Shown here one piece after another: positions 40,645-49,272 of a stretch of DNA of 64,000 nt (the first letter of the stretch is position 1; every line of letters begins with the position of its first letter). Source of the DNA: Chloroflexota bacterium (GTDB lineage: Bacteria > Chloroflexota > Dormibacteria > Dormibacterales > Dormibacteraceae); the NCBI GenBank assembly GCA_005882135.1, contig VBDR01000028.1:1-64000 (forward strand). Direction: 5' to 3'. The translations under genes and the position numbers were made by a program. The notes under the pieces were generated by a model that was given only the letters and a program-made list of their open reading frames with translations, did not search any database and was not told where the DNA came from.

Positions 40645-42167
40645 GGGTCGTTCCAGCCCGTGAGCTGGCGCGGCGCGCCAACCTGTTCCGCGCCCTGGGC
40701 GCCGCCTTCGACATCACATTTGAAGGACGCGAAGCCGCGGCGACCGCCGGCCTGGATGGCGTGATCGCCTTCCCCGGAGCCCACCCCAAGCCGGGACCGT
40801 TCGCAATATTGCACGTGATCGGACCTGTCGCCAAAGATGGAGAAGCCGAGGTGCGGTTTGGCGGCGACGCGCCGGTTGACCGTGTGCTGCGCGGCCGGAC
40901 GATGATCGAGTCAAGGGCGCCGGCCGGCTCACTCGCGGCCCAGCCACAGGGCATCGTGCTCGCATCGTGCAACGGCCGACCCGTATGGCTGGCTCACGGC
41001 TTGGGCCCGAATCAAAGCTTCTCGGTCCTGCTGGCGCCCGAAGAGCTGGCCCGCGGCGAGCCGCTCGCCGACCGCCTACGCCCCGGGCGTTTCCTCGCCC
41101 TGCTCCCGCTGATCGAGTTCTTGAGAAACATTGACGGGGGCTGGACACAGCCGCCGCTGCGGGCGGCCTTCATCTTCGACGATCCAAATCTCCACTCCGG
41201 GTCCTACGGCCACATCGACTACCGGCGATTGGCCGCCCAGGCGCGCCGCTCTGGTTTCCACGCCGTGATGGCGACCATCCCCCACGATCTGACGTTCGCG
41301 TCACGCCCGGTGGTGGAGCTGTTCATCCGGGAAAGGGAGCTCCTTTCGCTCACCATCCACGGCAATGACCATGTCTCGCAGGAGCTGCTGCGCGAGAGGA
41401 CTGAAAACGAAAGCCTCGCGCTGGCCGCGCAGGCGCTGGTCCGAACCGTGCGCTTCGAGAAACGAACGGGCCTCGAGGTTTCGCGCGTCATGTGTGCCCC
41501 GTTCGAGGTCTGCAGCGAACAGACGATGCGGGCCGTGTTCCGAACCGGATTTGAGGCGCTCGCCATCGAGCAGGTCCAGCTGAGGGCGGCGATGGCCGAG
41601 CTGGATTCCCTTCTTGGCTTTCTTCCGGCGGACCGCGCGAACAACGGGCTGCCGGTCGTGCCTCGGCATCGGCTCGACACCCCGGTAGATCAGCTCGTCT
41701 TGTCTGCCTTTCTGCGCCGGCCGCTGTTTCTGTACGGCCATCATGCGGACGTGGCCCGCGGCTACGAGCGCCTGGCCGGCATCGCCGATCTCGTCAACTC
41801 TTTCGGCGACGTGTCCTGGGCCCCACTCTCGGCGGCCGCTCGCGGGAGCTACGCGTGGCGGCTGGACGACGGGGTGATGACCGTGCGCCTGCACGGTCGC
41901 GTCGCGTCAATCGAAACTCCGGAGCCGGTTGGGCGAGTCGTGGTCAGGCTGCCGGGCTCGGGCATGCCGGCCGGTCTCGATGTGGCCACTGAGATCACCT
42001 CGTTGGCTGACGCCCATCGAGTTAGAGTCGAGGTGCGGCCGCGGGATCCGGTGGACGCCGCTTTGGTCGCGGCTCCGCGCTGGAGCCCGTGGCCCACGCT
42101 GCGCAGGACCGCGACCGAGCTGCGGGACCGAGCCTCGGCGGCGGCCGTGGGGAACCTGTGGAGGTAG
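40629..42167 (+). CDS. NodB-like deacetylase family protein (second copy)
   Basis: A 512-residue protein from ATG 40629, which overlaps the FkbH-like gene by 16 bases. The first 180 residues are a globular region without a recognised family. The C-terminal region has the metal triad FIFDDPNLHSG (DD) and TIHGNDH (HxxxH), then VMCAPFEV, and a later LYGHHADVARGY. The pattern mirrors the protein at 34831-36663 (FTIDDPMLRQG, HGNDH). Two related enzymes flanking an amino-sugar and acyl module suggest de-N-acylation, O-deacylation or polymer trimming. The next gene overlaps by 10 bases. Confidence 0.75.
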   Translation: MGRKVGVVPARELARRANLFRALGAAFDITFEGREAAATAGLDGVIAFPGAHPKPGPFAILHVIGPVAKDGEAEVRFGGDAPVDRVLRGRTMIESRAPAGSLAAQPQGIVLASCNGRPVWLAHGLGPNQSFSVLLAPEELARGEPLADRLRPGRFLALLPLIEFLRNIDGGWTQPPLRAAFIFDDPNLHSGSYGHIDYRRLAAQARRSGFHAVMATIPHDLTFASRPVVELFIRERELLSLTIHGNDHVSQELLRERTENESLALAAQALVRTVRFEKRTGLEVSRVMCAPFEVCSEQTMRAVFRTGFEALAIEQVQLRAAMAELDSLLGFLPADRANNGLPVVPRHRLDTPVDQLVLSAFLRRPLFLYGHHADVARGYERLAGIADLVNSFGDVSWAPLSAAARGSYAWRLDDGVMTVRLHGRVASIETPEPVGRVVVRLPGSGMPAGLDVATEITSLADAHRVRVEVRPRDPVDAALVAAPRWSPWPTLRRTATELRDRASAAAVGNLWR

Positions 42168-42823
42168 TCCAGCTGCGACCCGAGCACGCGATCAGGCTTC
42201 CAGCGTCCGCACAGCTGCGCCCGGGACAGTTTCGACTGGTCGCGGCGCCCCTTGACCTTCCCGCGGACGAGATGGCCGCGCTGTCCGCGACCCTCTCCAG
42301 GGACGAGTGGGACAGGGCTCGTCGGCGCCCCCAAGATCGCCGCTGGATCGCTTCGCGGGGTTGGCTGCGCTGCCTGCTCTCGAGCGAGCTCGACTGCCCG
42401 CCGGCCGCGATCCAGCTCGAGACCGACGAACATGGGAAGCCGGCCGTCTCGGGTTGTGAGATCGACTTCAACCTTTCGCATTCCGCAGGCCTGGCGCTTT
42501 ATGCCGTCGGCAGGCAAGTATCAATCGGCGTCGACGTCGAGTCTCTGAGCCGCCGCCTGCTGTGGTCAGATCTCGCAGGACGTTTCTACTCGGCCGAGGA
42601 AGCAACCTTTATCAGCTCGCTCGGCGAAGAGGTTCGGCCCCTGGCCTTCCTCTCCATCTGGACGCTGAAGGAGGCGTACGCGAAAGGCGTTGGGCGCGGA
42701 CTGGCCGCGGTCCTGAATCCGGGCGTCAGCGGCGATGAACAAAGCGGCTGGACCACCATCAGCCTGACGCCGGCGGCCGGCTACATCGGCGCGGTGGCGG
42801 TCCGGCTGCGAGAAGTCGCCTAG
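42158..42823 (+). CDS. 4'-phosphopantetheinyl transferase (Sfp/HetI type)
   Basis: A protein of about 221 residues with the Sfp-type motifs: DFNLSHSAGLALYAV, SIGVDVE (Mg-binding D and E), and WTLKEAYAKGVGRGL. It transfers the phosphopantetheine arm from CoA to a carrier protein serine. GTG 42158 overlaps the deacetylase-like gene by 10 bases. The only carrier protein visible nearby is the ACP at 38492, so it likely activates that ACP. Its stop overlaps the minus-strand acyltransferase that follows. Confidence 0.92.
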   Translation: MEVVQLRPEHAIRLPASAQLRPGQFRLVAAPLDLPADEMAALSATLSRDEWDRARRRPQDRRWIASRGWLRCLLSSELDCPPAAIQLETDEHGKPAVSGCEIDFNLSHSAGLALYAVGRQVSIGVDVESLSRRLLWSDLAGRFYSAEEATFISSLGEEVRPLAFLSIWTLKEAYAKGVGRGLAAVLNPGVSGDEQSGWTTISLTPAAGYIGAVAVRLREVA

Positions 42824-43347
42824 GCGCGCGTGACCTCTTCGCTGGAGCGGAGCGGCTTCAGCCGCCGGTAGAACTCGGTCGCGGACGACTGCGAGCCAAG
42901 CGGTACCTCGCAGCGGGCGATGGGCCGCGCGGGATTGCCCTGGACGACGACCATCGCGGGCACCGAGCCTGAGACCACGCTGCCCGCGGTCACCACCGAG
43001 CCCCGGCCGATGGTGACGCCAGGCAGGATGATCGCGCCCGGACCGATCCACACGTCGTCCTCGATGGAGACCGAGTATCGACGCGTGCCCAGGATCTGCC
43101 TCGTGAGGTCGTTGAAATGGGCGATGATCGTGCTCCGGACACCAAGGACGACGTTGTCCCCGATCGACACCAGCTCCGGATGCGCCGTCTCGACGATGAC
43201 GTCGGTGCTGATGAAAACCCGCTGGCCGATGCGGACGCCGCGCCAGCGGTGCAAAGCGACCCGCACGCCGGTCGCGCCGGGCGCAAATTGCGCCAGGGCC
43301 TGCAGGAATCGGATCTTCAGGTCATGGAGGAGCGACACGCTGACCAA
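42820..43347 (-). CDS. Hexapeptide-repeat acyltransferase
   Basis: A 175-residue LbH enzyme of the O-acetyltransferase type used on polysaccharides. Turns read VRIGQRVFISTDVIVE, VSIEDDVWIGPGAIILPGVTIG and SVVTAGSVVSGSVPAMVVVQGNPARPI (the standard C-terminal cap). The family adds acetyl groups to sugar hydroxyls. It begins with a TTG at 43347 after a weak site. It converges with the phosphopantetheinyl transferase and is otherwise alone on the minus strand here. No clear regulator. Confidence 0.85.
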   Translation of the reverse strand: MVSVSLLHDLKIRFLQALAQFAPGATGVRVALHRWRGVRIGQRVFISTDVIVETAHPELVSIGDNVVLGVRSTIIAHFNDLTRQILGTRRYSVSIEDDVWIGPGAIILPGVTIGRGSVVTAGSVVSGSVPAMVVVQGNPARPIARCEVPLGSQSSATEFYRRLKPLRSSEEVTRA

Positions 43348-43602
43348 CTCAGGTTAGTTGCGATCAGGGTGGTGCATAAGGGGCGCCAGCGGACCCTGCC
43401 AGGCTGTTGTCCTAGCCCCCCGGCTGGGACTGGAGAACAGGCACCGGGACTCTTGCCCATTCCTTCCAGCCAGATACCCACTTACGCTGCCACTGTGCTG
43501 GGCGCCTACAACCAGAGCGGACCACAACTGAGTGCTCACGAAATCGGTGAGCGGGTCGGCTCCAGCGGGGTCGCCGATCATTCTGCTGCCGACGCGGGCG
43601 CG

Positions 43603-44460
43603 ATGCGATTGCAGCCCTACCGTGACGACAGCACGCAGCTTTCGACGCTCAGAACGATGCGCCGCACCTTTGAGCAGTGGTTTCCGGCGCTTTTCCTGCG
43701 CTTTTTGGCTCACCGTCTGGAACGTGTCTTTCCCGCGCTTGCACGCCGGCTGTACGTCCACCGCATGAGGCTGCGGGTCAGGAATGGACCCGAGATGCTC
43801 GTCCGGGTCTGCGATCTGGAGGGGCCGATGCATGTATTCGGGCTGAGCGAGTACGACTTCAACGTGATCGATTGGAATCGTGTACACACTGTCATCGACG
43901 CCGGGGCCCATGTCGGATCGTTCAGCCTGTGGGCTGGGCTCCGCGCTCACTGCCAGATTTACGCGCTGGAGCCGAACCCCGAAGTCTTCCGAATGCTCGT
44001 CGAGAACCTCGATCGCGCCGGCATCTCGCCTCGCGTGGTCGTTCGAAGCGCCGCGTTGGCCGGCAGCAGCCGGGTAGCCACCCTGAGCTCACCGACGCGA
44101 GCCTCGCATGGGGCCTCGATAGTCAGTGACAAAGGGGGCGCGGAGATTGCTGTCCAGACCATGACTCTCGTCGAGGCAATTGCGGATGCGGGCTACGAGT
44201 CGGTCGACTTTCTCAAGCTCGACATCGAAGGCGCAGAGTACGAGCTGTTCGCCACCGCGTCTCTCAGCCTGCTCAGCCAGGCGAGGTTGATCGTGATCGA
44301 ATGCCACCCCGTGGAGGGGGCGACCGCTCAGCAGCTTATCGACAAGCTGCATATGGCGGGATTCGCCGTAGCTTCAGAGCTGACCACGTCTGGGCTCGTG
44401 CTGGCCTGGCACGAACCGCGTTGGTCGCGTGATCAGGAAGCCGAAGCCAGCCCCAGCTGA
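43603..44460 (+). CDS. FkbM-family methyltransferase
   Basis: A protein of about 285 residues. The Rossmann motif is VIDAGAHVGSFSLWA, followed by IYALEPNPEVFRMLVENL and a later VDFLKLDIEGAEYELF, which is the FkbM pattern. These transfer a methyl from SAM to a sugar hydroxyl or related group. The start is not certain; ATG 43603 is before the first hydrophobic segment, with ATG 43657 an alternative. It likely O-methylates the repeat unit. About 250 bases upstream carry no credible gene. It overlaps the minus-strand oxidoreductase by 28 bases at the 3' end. Confidence 0.82.
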   Translation: MRLQPYRDDSTQLSTLRTMRRTFEQWFPALFLRFLAHRLERVFPALARRLYVHRMRLRVRNGPEMLVRVCDLEGPMHVFGLSEYDFNVIDWNRVHTVIDAGAHVGSFSLWAGLRAHCQIYALEPNPEVFRMLVENLDRAGISPRVVVRSAALAGSSRVATLSSPTRASHGASIVSDKGGAEIAVQTMTLVEAIADAGYESVDFLKLDIEGAEYELFATASLSLLSQARLIVIECHPVEGATAQQLIDKLHMAGFAVASELTTSGLVLAWHEPRWSRDQEAEASPS

Positions 44461-45623
44461 GCGGGAGTGAGCCGGCTGACCTCAGGCGCCGGGGTTGGCT
44501 TGGCCAGCACCGGCAGCTCGATCGGCACCCGGCGACCGCCGTGGCGTAGCGACTCCGTCGCCGCCTCGAGAGCGGAGACCACCGCGAGGCCCTGCATGGC
44601 ATCCGTCCGGGGGTCGGCCCCGGTGCGCACGCAGTCGACGAAGTGCTCGCACTCCAGGCGCAGGGGCTCCTGCCAGGTGATGTACGGGATGGTGACCTGG
44701 CCATGCCGGTATGAAAGCTGGAACTCGCCGAAGTTGTTTGTCATCGGCGTTCCGACGCCAGTGTCGTAGACGCGGATCTTTTCGACCAGCGAGACGTCGT
44801 TGTACACGGCCATCTGGCGGTCGCCGACGACCGTGATCCGTCTTACCTTGGCGGGATCCAGCCAGCTGACGTGGACGTGCGCGCTGACGCCGCTCTCGAA
44901 GATCAGCTCGAGGTAGGCCACATCGTGGACGTCGTCCTGAACGCAGGCGCTGCCGCGGGCGCTGACCGCGACGGGCGCCATTCCCAGCACATATATAAGG
45001 ATCGAGATGTCGTGGGGCGCCAGGTCCCAGATGACGTCGGCCCGGCGCTGAAACTGCCCGAGGTTGAGCCGCGCGGCGTCGACGTAGTAGATGCGGCCGA
45101 GGTCCCCATCCCCGACCAGGCGGCGGAGCTCCTGCACGGCGGGGTTGTAGATGAAAGTGTGGCCGACCATGACCACACGGCCGGTCGACTGGCCCAGGCC
45201 GATGAGGTCGATGGCTTCGCTCGTGCTGGCCGCAAGTGGTTTCTCGATCAGCACGTGCTTGCCGGCCCGCAGCGCATCCGAGGCAATCGCGTGATGGGTG
45301 TGGATGGGGGTCGAGATGACGACCGCTTCGACGTCCGACTCGAGCAGCTCCGTGTGGCTTCCGAAGAGCGAGACTTCAGGGTAGCGGGCCCCGATGTTCT
45401 GCAATCTTTCCGGCTTGCTGTCCGCCACAGCGACCAGCTCGACGTTGGGCATCTCGTGCAGGTTGCGGACCAGCTGAGGTCCCCAGTAACCGCAGCCGAT
45501 GACGCCGACCCTGGTCCGATGTCGATCGGGACCGGCGACGTCGCGCTCGTCGTCCTTGTGGATGATCGCTTTGCTTGAGCCATTGGCGTCTGAACCATTG
45601 CTGCCACGAATCGCTACTGCCAT
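44433..45623 (-). CDS. Gfo/Idh/MocA-family sugar-nucleotide dehydrogenase
   Basis: A 396-residue NAD(P)-dependent oxidoreductase. The N-terminal Rossmann fold has VGVIGCGYWGPQLVRNL, then PEVSLFG, VVISTPIHTHHAIASDALRAGKHVLIEKPLA (the EKP catalytic motif) and the C-terminal sheet domain. It resembles WlbA/WbpB, which oxidise C3 of UDP-GlcNAc(A). Product would feed the DegT aminotransferase and WlbB-like acyltransferase upstream. ATG 45623 follows a possible TTG. The 5' flank has a 12-bp palindrome shared with the divergent hydrolase gene. Confidence 0.85.
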   Translation of the reverse strand: MAVAIRGSNGSDANGSSKAIIHKDDERDVAGPDRHRTRVGVIGCGYWGPQLVRNLHEMPNVELVAVADSKPERLQNIGARYPEVSLFGSHTELLESDVEAVVISTPIHTHHAIASDALRAGKHVLIEKPLAASTSEAIDLIGLGQSTGRVVMVGHTFIYNPAVQELRRLVGDGDLGRIYYVDAARLNLGQFQRRADVIWDLAPHDISILIYVLGMAPVAVSARGSACVQDDVHDVAYLELIFESGVSAHVHVSWLDPAKVRRITVVGDRQMAVYNDVSLVEKIRVYDTGVGTPMTNNFGEFQLSYRHGQVTIPYITWQEPLRLECEHFVDCVRTGADPRTDAMQGLAVVSALEAATESLRHGGRRVPIELPVLAKPTPAPEVSRLTPAQLGLASAS

Positions 45624-45662
45624 CAATACTCTCTCCGAACCCAGGGGGCCCTTGTTTAGCTA

Positions 45663-45674
45663 ACCGTTAACGGT
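45663..45674. promoter_or_regulatory. 12-bp perfect palindrome in a divergent promoter region
   Basis: ACCGTTAACGGT, a perfect palindrome, lies in the 116-base gap between the divergent oxidoreductase (45623) and glycoside hydrolase (45740) genes, so it could serve as an operator for both. It may also be chance. Confidence 0.35.
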
Positions 45675-45739
45675 CTTTGAGTTTCGGTTCGCGGATGAGC
45701 GCCGACAATGGGCGATGACGAAAAGACAGGGACAAGCCG

Positions 45740-46960
45740 ATGGGTGGGATGCCACGGGGATTCAGGACATCGGTGATCGATCCTTGGGCACCGGCGCGGC
45801 GCGGGCAGGCCGGGACCAATGACCTATATGCCCAGCATCGACCGCCGCCTAGCGTCCTTATCGTGCGCTCCTGGCGTGCTCGCATTGCGGCCGCGGTCTC
45901 GCTGATCGCCCTGATTGCGCTTGCGGTCGGCGTCTGGGCCTGGCGAACGGGGATCCCGTCTCGGTCCGCGCCGATGATCGCCGCCCCCTCGATGGCCGGC
46001 CTCAACTACGGCGTCCCGCGCACGGTGAGCGGTGAGTGGGTCGGAACACAGTGGCTTCGCTCCGAGTCGAGCGGCGGATACTGGGAGTCGACCCGCCCCG
46101 CCCTCCAGGCAGACCTGGATTTCATCCAGCAGCACCGCCTGGGCAAGGTGATGCGCGTCTTTGTCGGCCTCGACGAGGCAATGTCCTGGGATCCAGCGAC
46201 GGGTTTCAAGGGATTCGAGCAGTCGGCGCTCCAGAACTTCAGCGCGGCGCTCGACATGTTCGACGCACACGGCATGCGCGTCCTGGCCGTGCTGTACGAC
46301 CAGCAGGAGACAGGAAGCAGCGGCAACTTTCACTTCGAGGCGCTCGACGGCGCCCACCCGGCAATGCGCCAGGGCTACCTGCGGGCGGCGGATCAGTTCC
46401 TGGGTCGCTTCGGCGCCCGGCACACAGTCATCGGCTGGGACCTCTTCAACGAGCCTTACAACAGCCTGGCCCAGGATGGACACTTGCCTGCCCCGCCGCA
46501 CGACAATCCGGTCAGTCCCAATTTTTCCGACCAGACAGTCCACGACTGGATGCGCGACCTCTACCGAACCGCCAAAGCCGCCTCGCCCACCGCGCTGTTC
46601 ACCTTCTCGGATACCACCGAGCTCTACTGGAACCCCCTCCCCGACCTGGCGAAATACTCGGACGCGGTGGACTTCTACGACATCCACGTGTACGACGACC
46701 ACCCCAGCTACCCCAACTGGAGATGGATTCTCAACAAGCCGTACGTCGTCGGCGAGGCAGGCGCCTCGACCACCGACAGCCACTACGAGAACCAGGCTCT
46801 CAACAGCTCGGCGGTGGCGTATCTGCTCGACCACGAGGCGGCGGCGGGCGTCAGCTTCGTGCTGGCCCAAGGTCCGGCATTTTCGGAGGCGACCGGCTTT
46901 TTGACTCCGACCGGAGCTGCGGTGGCGACGTTTCTGACCAAGAACCCGACCAAGAGCTAG
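45740..46960 (+). CDS. Glycoside hydrolase (GH5-like, clan A fold), membrane-anchored
   Basis: A 406-residue protein. Residues about 40-70 (ARIAAAVSLIALIALAVGVWAW) form a signal anchor; the catalytic part is outside. It is a TIM-barrel hydrolase with GWDLFNEPYNS (acid/base Glu) and YVVGEAGAS (nucleophile Glu), with VDFYDIHVYDDHPSY between. These resemble GH5 cellulases and related enzymes; the specific polymer cannot be told. Within an exopolysaccharide locus it may trim the glycan or release it, as PslG does in other systems. The first 40 residues before the anchor may reflect an early start codon. Confidence 0.8.
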   Translation: MGGMPRGFRTSVIDPWAPARRGQAGTNDLYAQHRPPPSVLIVRSWRARIAAAVSLIALIALAVGVWAWRTGIPSRSAPMIAAPSMAGLNYGVPRTVSGEWVGTQWLRSESSGGYWESTRPALQADLDFIQQHRLGKVMRVFVGLDEAMSWDPATGFKGFEQSALQNFSAALDMFDAHGMRVLAVLYDQQETGSSGNFHFEALDGAHPAMRQGYLRAADQFLGRFGARHTVIGWDLFNEPYNSLAQDGHLPAPPHDNPVSPNFSDQTVHDWMRDLYRTAKAASPTALFTFSDTTELYWNPLPDLAKYSDAVDFYDIHVYDDHPSYPNWRWILNKPYVVGEAGASTTDSHYENQALNSSAVAYLLDHEAAAGVSFVLAQGPAFSEATGFLTPTGAAVATFLTKNPTKS

Positions 46961-47129
46961 CCAGTCCCGGCGCCGGCATCTCCTGTCCCCGCGACATAGG
47001 ACCTTTGCCTATTTACGCTTGGAAACTCCGCACCTAGCCTGCGTGCGTGGGGTGCACCTGGACCTAGCGGACGCGTGCCCGCCGGGATCCGATCGGGATG
47101 CGATCGATCAATACAGCTCGACAGAGCGT

Positions 47130-47762
47130 ATGGCGGTCGCCCGTCAGCGGCAGGTTTCGTGGAAGAGACCGTTCGATCTGGTGGTCGGCGTGAGCGCGAC
47201 GCTTTTGCTGCTGCCGCTTCTCGCCGTGCTGGCCGTGCTGGTGAAGGCGGACAGCCCAGGACCCATCCTCTTTCGGCAGGAGCGCGTGGGATTGCACGGC
47301 GCGCGATTCAAGATGTGGAAGTTCCGCTCCATGCGCCATAACAGCGACGAGCGCACACATCGGGCCTCGGCGATCGCGTGGTTCGCCGGGGAGACCGCGG
47401 CCGGCCCCTACAAGTCTCTCGCCGATTCTCGGGTGACCCGTGTCGGCAGGTTCCTGCGCCGCACGAGCCTCGACGAGCTGCCCCAGCTCTTCAACGTCCT
47501 CCGCGGGGACATGAGCCTGGTCGGTCCGCGACCGGCGATCGCGTACGAGCTGGAGCACTACCTGCCCTGGTACTTCGAGCGCCAGATGGTCAAGCCTGGA
47601 ATGACCGGGCTGTGGCAGGTCTCCGGCCGGACCGAGCTCTCGGCCGGAGAGATGATGGCGCTCGACGTGCGCTACGTCCGCGAGGCTGGGCTGGGGCTCG
47701 ACCTCAAGATCCTCGCTCTCACCGTGCCTGCCCTGTTGGGCCTGTCTTCGGCAGGCGCATAG
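47130..47762 (+). CDS. Priming bacterial sugar transferase
   Basis: A 210-residue polyprenyl-phosphate hexose-1-phosphate transferase. One N-terminal helix ([25 protein letters not shown]) is followed by the catalytic core ([59 protein letters not shown]). It adds the first sugar phosphate to undecaprenyl phosphate to start repeat-unit synthesis. I chose ATG 47130, which gives the usual family length; an earlier start at 47019 adds an unconserved stretch. It heads a run of co-oriented genes to 52804. Confidence 0.93.
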   Translation: MAVARQRQVSWKRPFDLVVGVSATLLLLPLLAVLAVLVKADSPGPILFRQERVGLHGARFKMWKFRSMRHNSDERTHRASAIAWFAGETAAGPYKSLADSRVTRVGRFLRRTSLDELPQLFNVLRGDMSLVGPRPAIAYELEHYLPWYFERQMVKPGMTGLWQVSGRTELSAGEMMALDVRYVREAGLGLDLKILALTVPALLGLSSAGA

Positions 47763-47766
47763 AAGA

Positions 47767-49272
47767 ATGGACGAGCGGGCCGCCTTCAAGACGATCGGGC
47801 ACGCGATCCGGCACAGGTTTTACGTGTTGATCGCCATCCTTGCACTCTTCCTGATTGGCGCCGGGGTGGCGTCGGTCATCAGGCCGCCTGTCTACCAGGG
47901 CACCGCCGTGCTCCGGGTCGACGAGCGAATAAACGCCTCGCAGGGATTTGACCTGGCGCTGCAGGCGGGCGAGCTCCTGAGCGCGCATTTCATCCAGAGC
48001 GCGACGAGCCAGCCCGTCCTACAGCGAGCGTGCTCCGGTCCCAACCTGGCCAAGACACCACTGCCGAGCCTGACCTGCACGGCCACGAGCCTGGCTCTGC
48101 GCGTGAGCGCGAACACCACTCGGGGCGGGGCCAACTGGATAGCCGTCAGCGTCACCGCCTCCTCAGCCGCCGACGCGGCCGCGCTGGCCGACGCAGTCGC
48201 TTACGCGATGATGGATCAGAACGCGGCCGACATCGACCAGCTGATTGCCCCGACCCGCGAGTACCTGCAGAACGAGCTCACGCGTATCAACACCGAGATC
48301 GCGACCGTGCAGGCCAACCTCGCCAAGGTGCCGCCGAGTCCACTGACCTCGCCTGCGACCACGGCGGAACAGACGCACCTCACCCTCCTGCAAAGTGAAT
48401 ACGGCTCGACGTATGACAAGTTGCAGGCGCTTGCGACTGAGCAACAGCGCCTGTCGGGAAGCCTGACGTTGGTGCAGACCGCGTCGCCGCCGGTCAAGCC
48501 GATCGACCCCGACCCGCTGCGCTACCTGGCCATCGCTCTGGTGGCCGGGCTGTGCATCGGGCTCGCCGCGGTGGTGTTGCTGGACCGGTTCGACGACCGG
48601 CTGTTCGAAACTGAGGCTCTGTCCCAGGCCGCCGGCACGCGGCTTGTCATCGCCGTCTCCCACAAGGATGCGTTGACCGCGCGCGCGGAGCCTTACGCGT
48701 TGGCCCGCGCCAACCTGCTCGCGCAGCACCCTCACATGCGCAAGCTGCTCGTCGTCGCCGCCTCGCGGCGCGACCTGGTGAGGCCGATCGCGGCTGGTCT
48801 CGGGCTGGCCGGGGTCAAGGCGGGCCAGAAGGTGCTTGTCGTCGACGCCGACGCCAACACGTACGTGATGCAGCAGCAGCATGGCATGAACGGCTCGCGG
48901 ATGACGATCGTGAGCGCGCCGCCCGACCCGGACGTGCGCATCGCCAACGAAGCCGCCGGCCAAGAGGACGACAAGTACGACCTGACGATCATGTCCGCTC
49001 CGAGTCCGGACCGCGATTCGACGGCGGTGTCCCTGGCGCGGACGGTGGATCTCGCGATTGTGGTCGCCACCGCGAAGACCACGCGGTCCTCCGATGTCAG
49101 GCGCACCGCAGAAGCCCTGCGGCTCGCCGGCATCCAGGTCGTGGCGAGCATCTTCGCGACCGATGCCGCGAAGGAGGCGCCCGCGGAGCCGGAAACGCCG
49201 GCGAAGGAGGTTTACGAGGTGGCGGCCAACCAGTACCGCCTCCCGACGTGGCGCGGCCCGACTGGATCGTGA
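47767..49272 (+). CDS. Wzz/BY-kinase-like chain-length regulator with degenerate P-loop
   Basis: A 501-residue protein. The N-terminal Wzz-type part (1-280) has transmembrane helices at about 18-38 and 256-275 and a coiled-coil (about 175-225, LQNELTRINTEIATVQANL). The C-terminal part (about 310-490) aligns with the kinase domain of bacterial tyrosine kinases: LLVVAASRRDLVRPIAAGLGLAGVKAGQKVLVVDADAN. It lacks the Walker A GxGK(T/S), and no tyrosine-rich tail is seen. It probably sets polymer length without kinase activity. The gene is followed by a glycosyltransferase overlapping by 25 bases. Confidence 0.8.
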   Translation: MDERAAFKTIGHAIRHRFYVLIAILALFLIGAGVASVIRPPVYQGTAVLRVDERINASQGFDLALQAGELLSAHFIQSATSQPVLQRACSGPNLAKTPLPSLTCTATSLALRVSANTTRGGANWIAVSVTASSAADAAALADAVAYAMMDQNAADIDQLIAPTREYLQNELTRINTEIATVQANLAKVPPSPLTSPATTAEQTHLTLLQSEYGSTYDKLQALATEQQRLSGSLTLVQTASPPVKPIDPDPLRYLAIALVAGLCIGLAAVVLLDRFDDRLFETEALSQAAGTRLVIAVSHKDALTARAEPYALARANLLAQHPHMRKLLVVAASRRDLVRPIAAGLGLAGVKAGQKVLVVDADANTYVMQQQHGMNGSRMTIVSAPPDPDVRIANEAAGQEDDKYDLTIMSAPSPDRDSTAVSLARTVDLAIVVATAKTTRSSDVRRTAEALRLAGIQVVASIFATDAAKEAPAEPETPAKEVYEVAANQYRLPTWRGPTGS

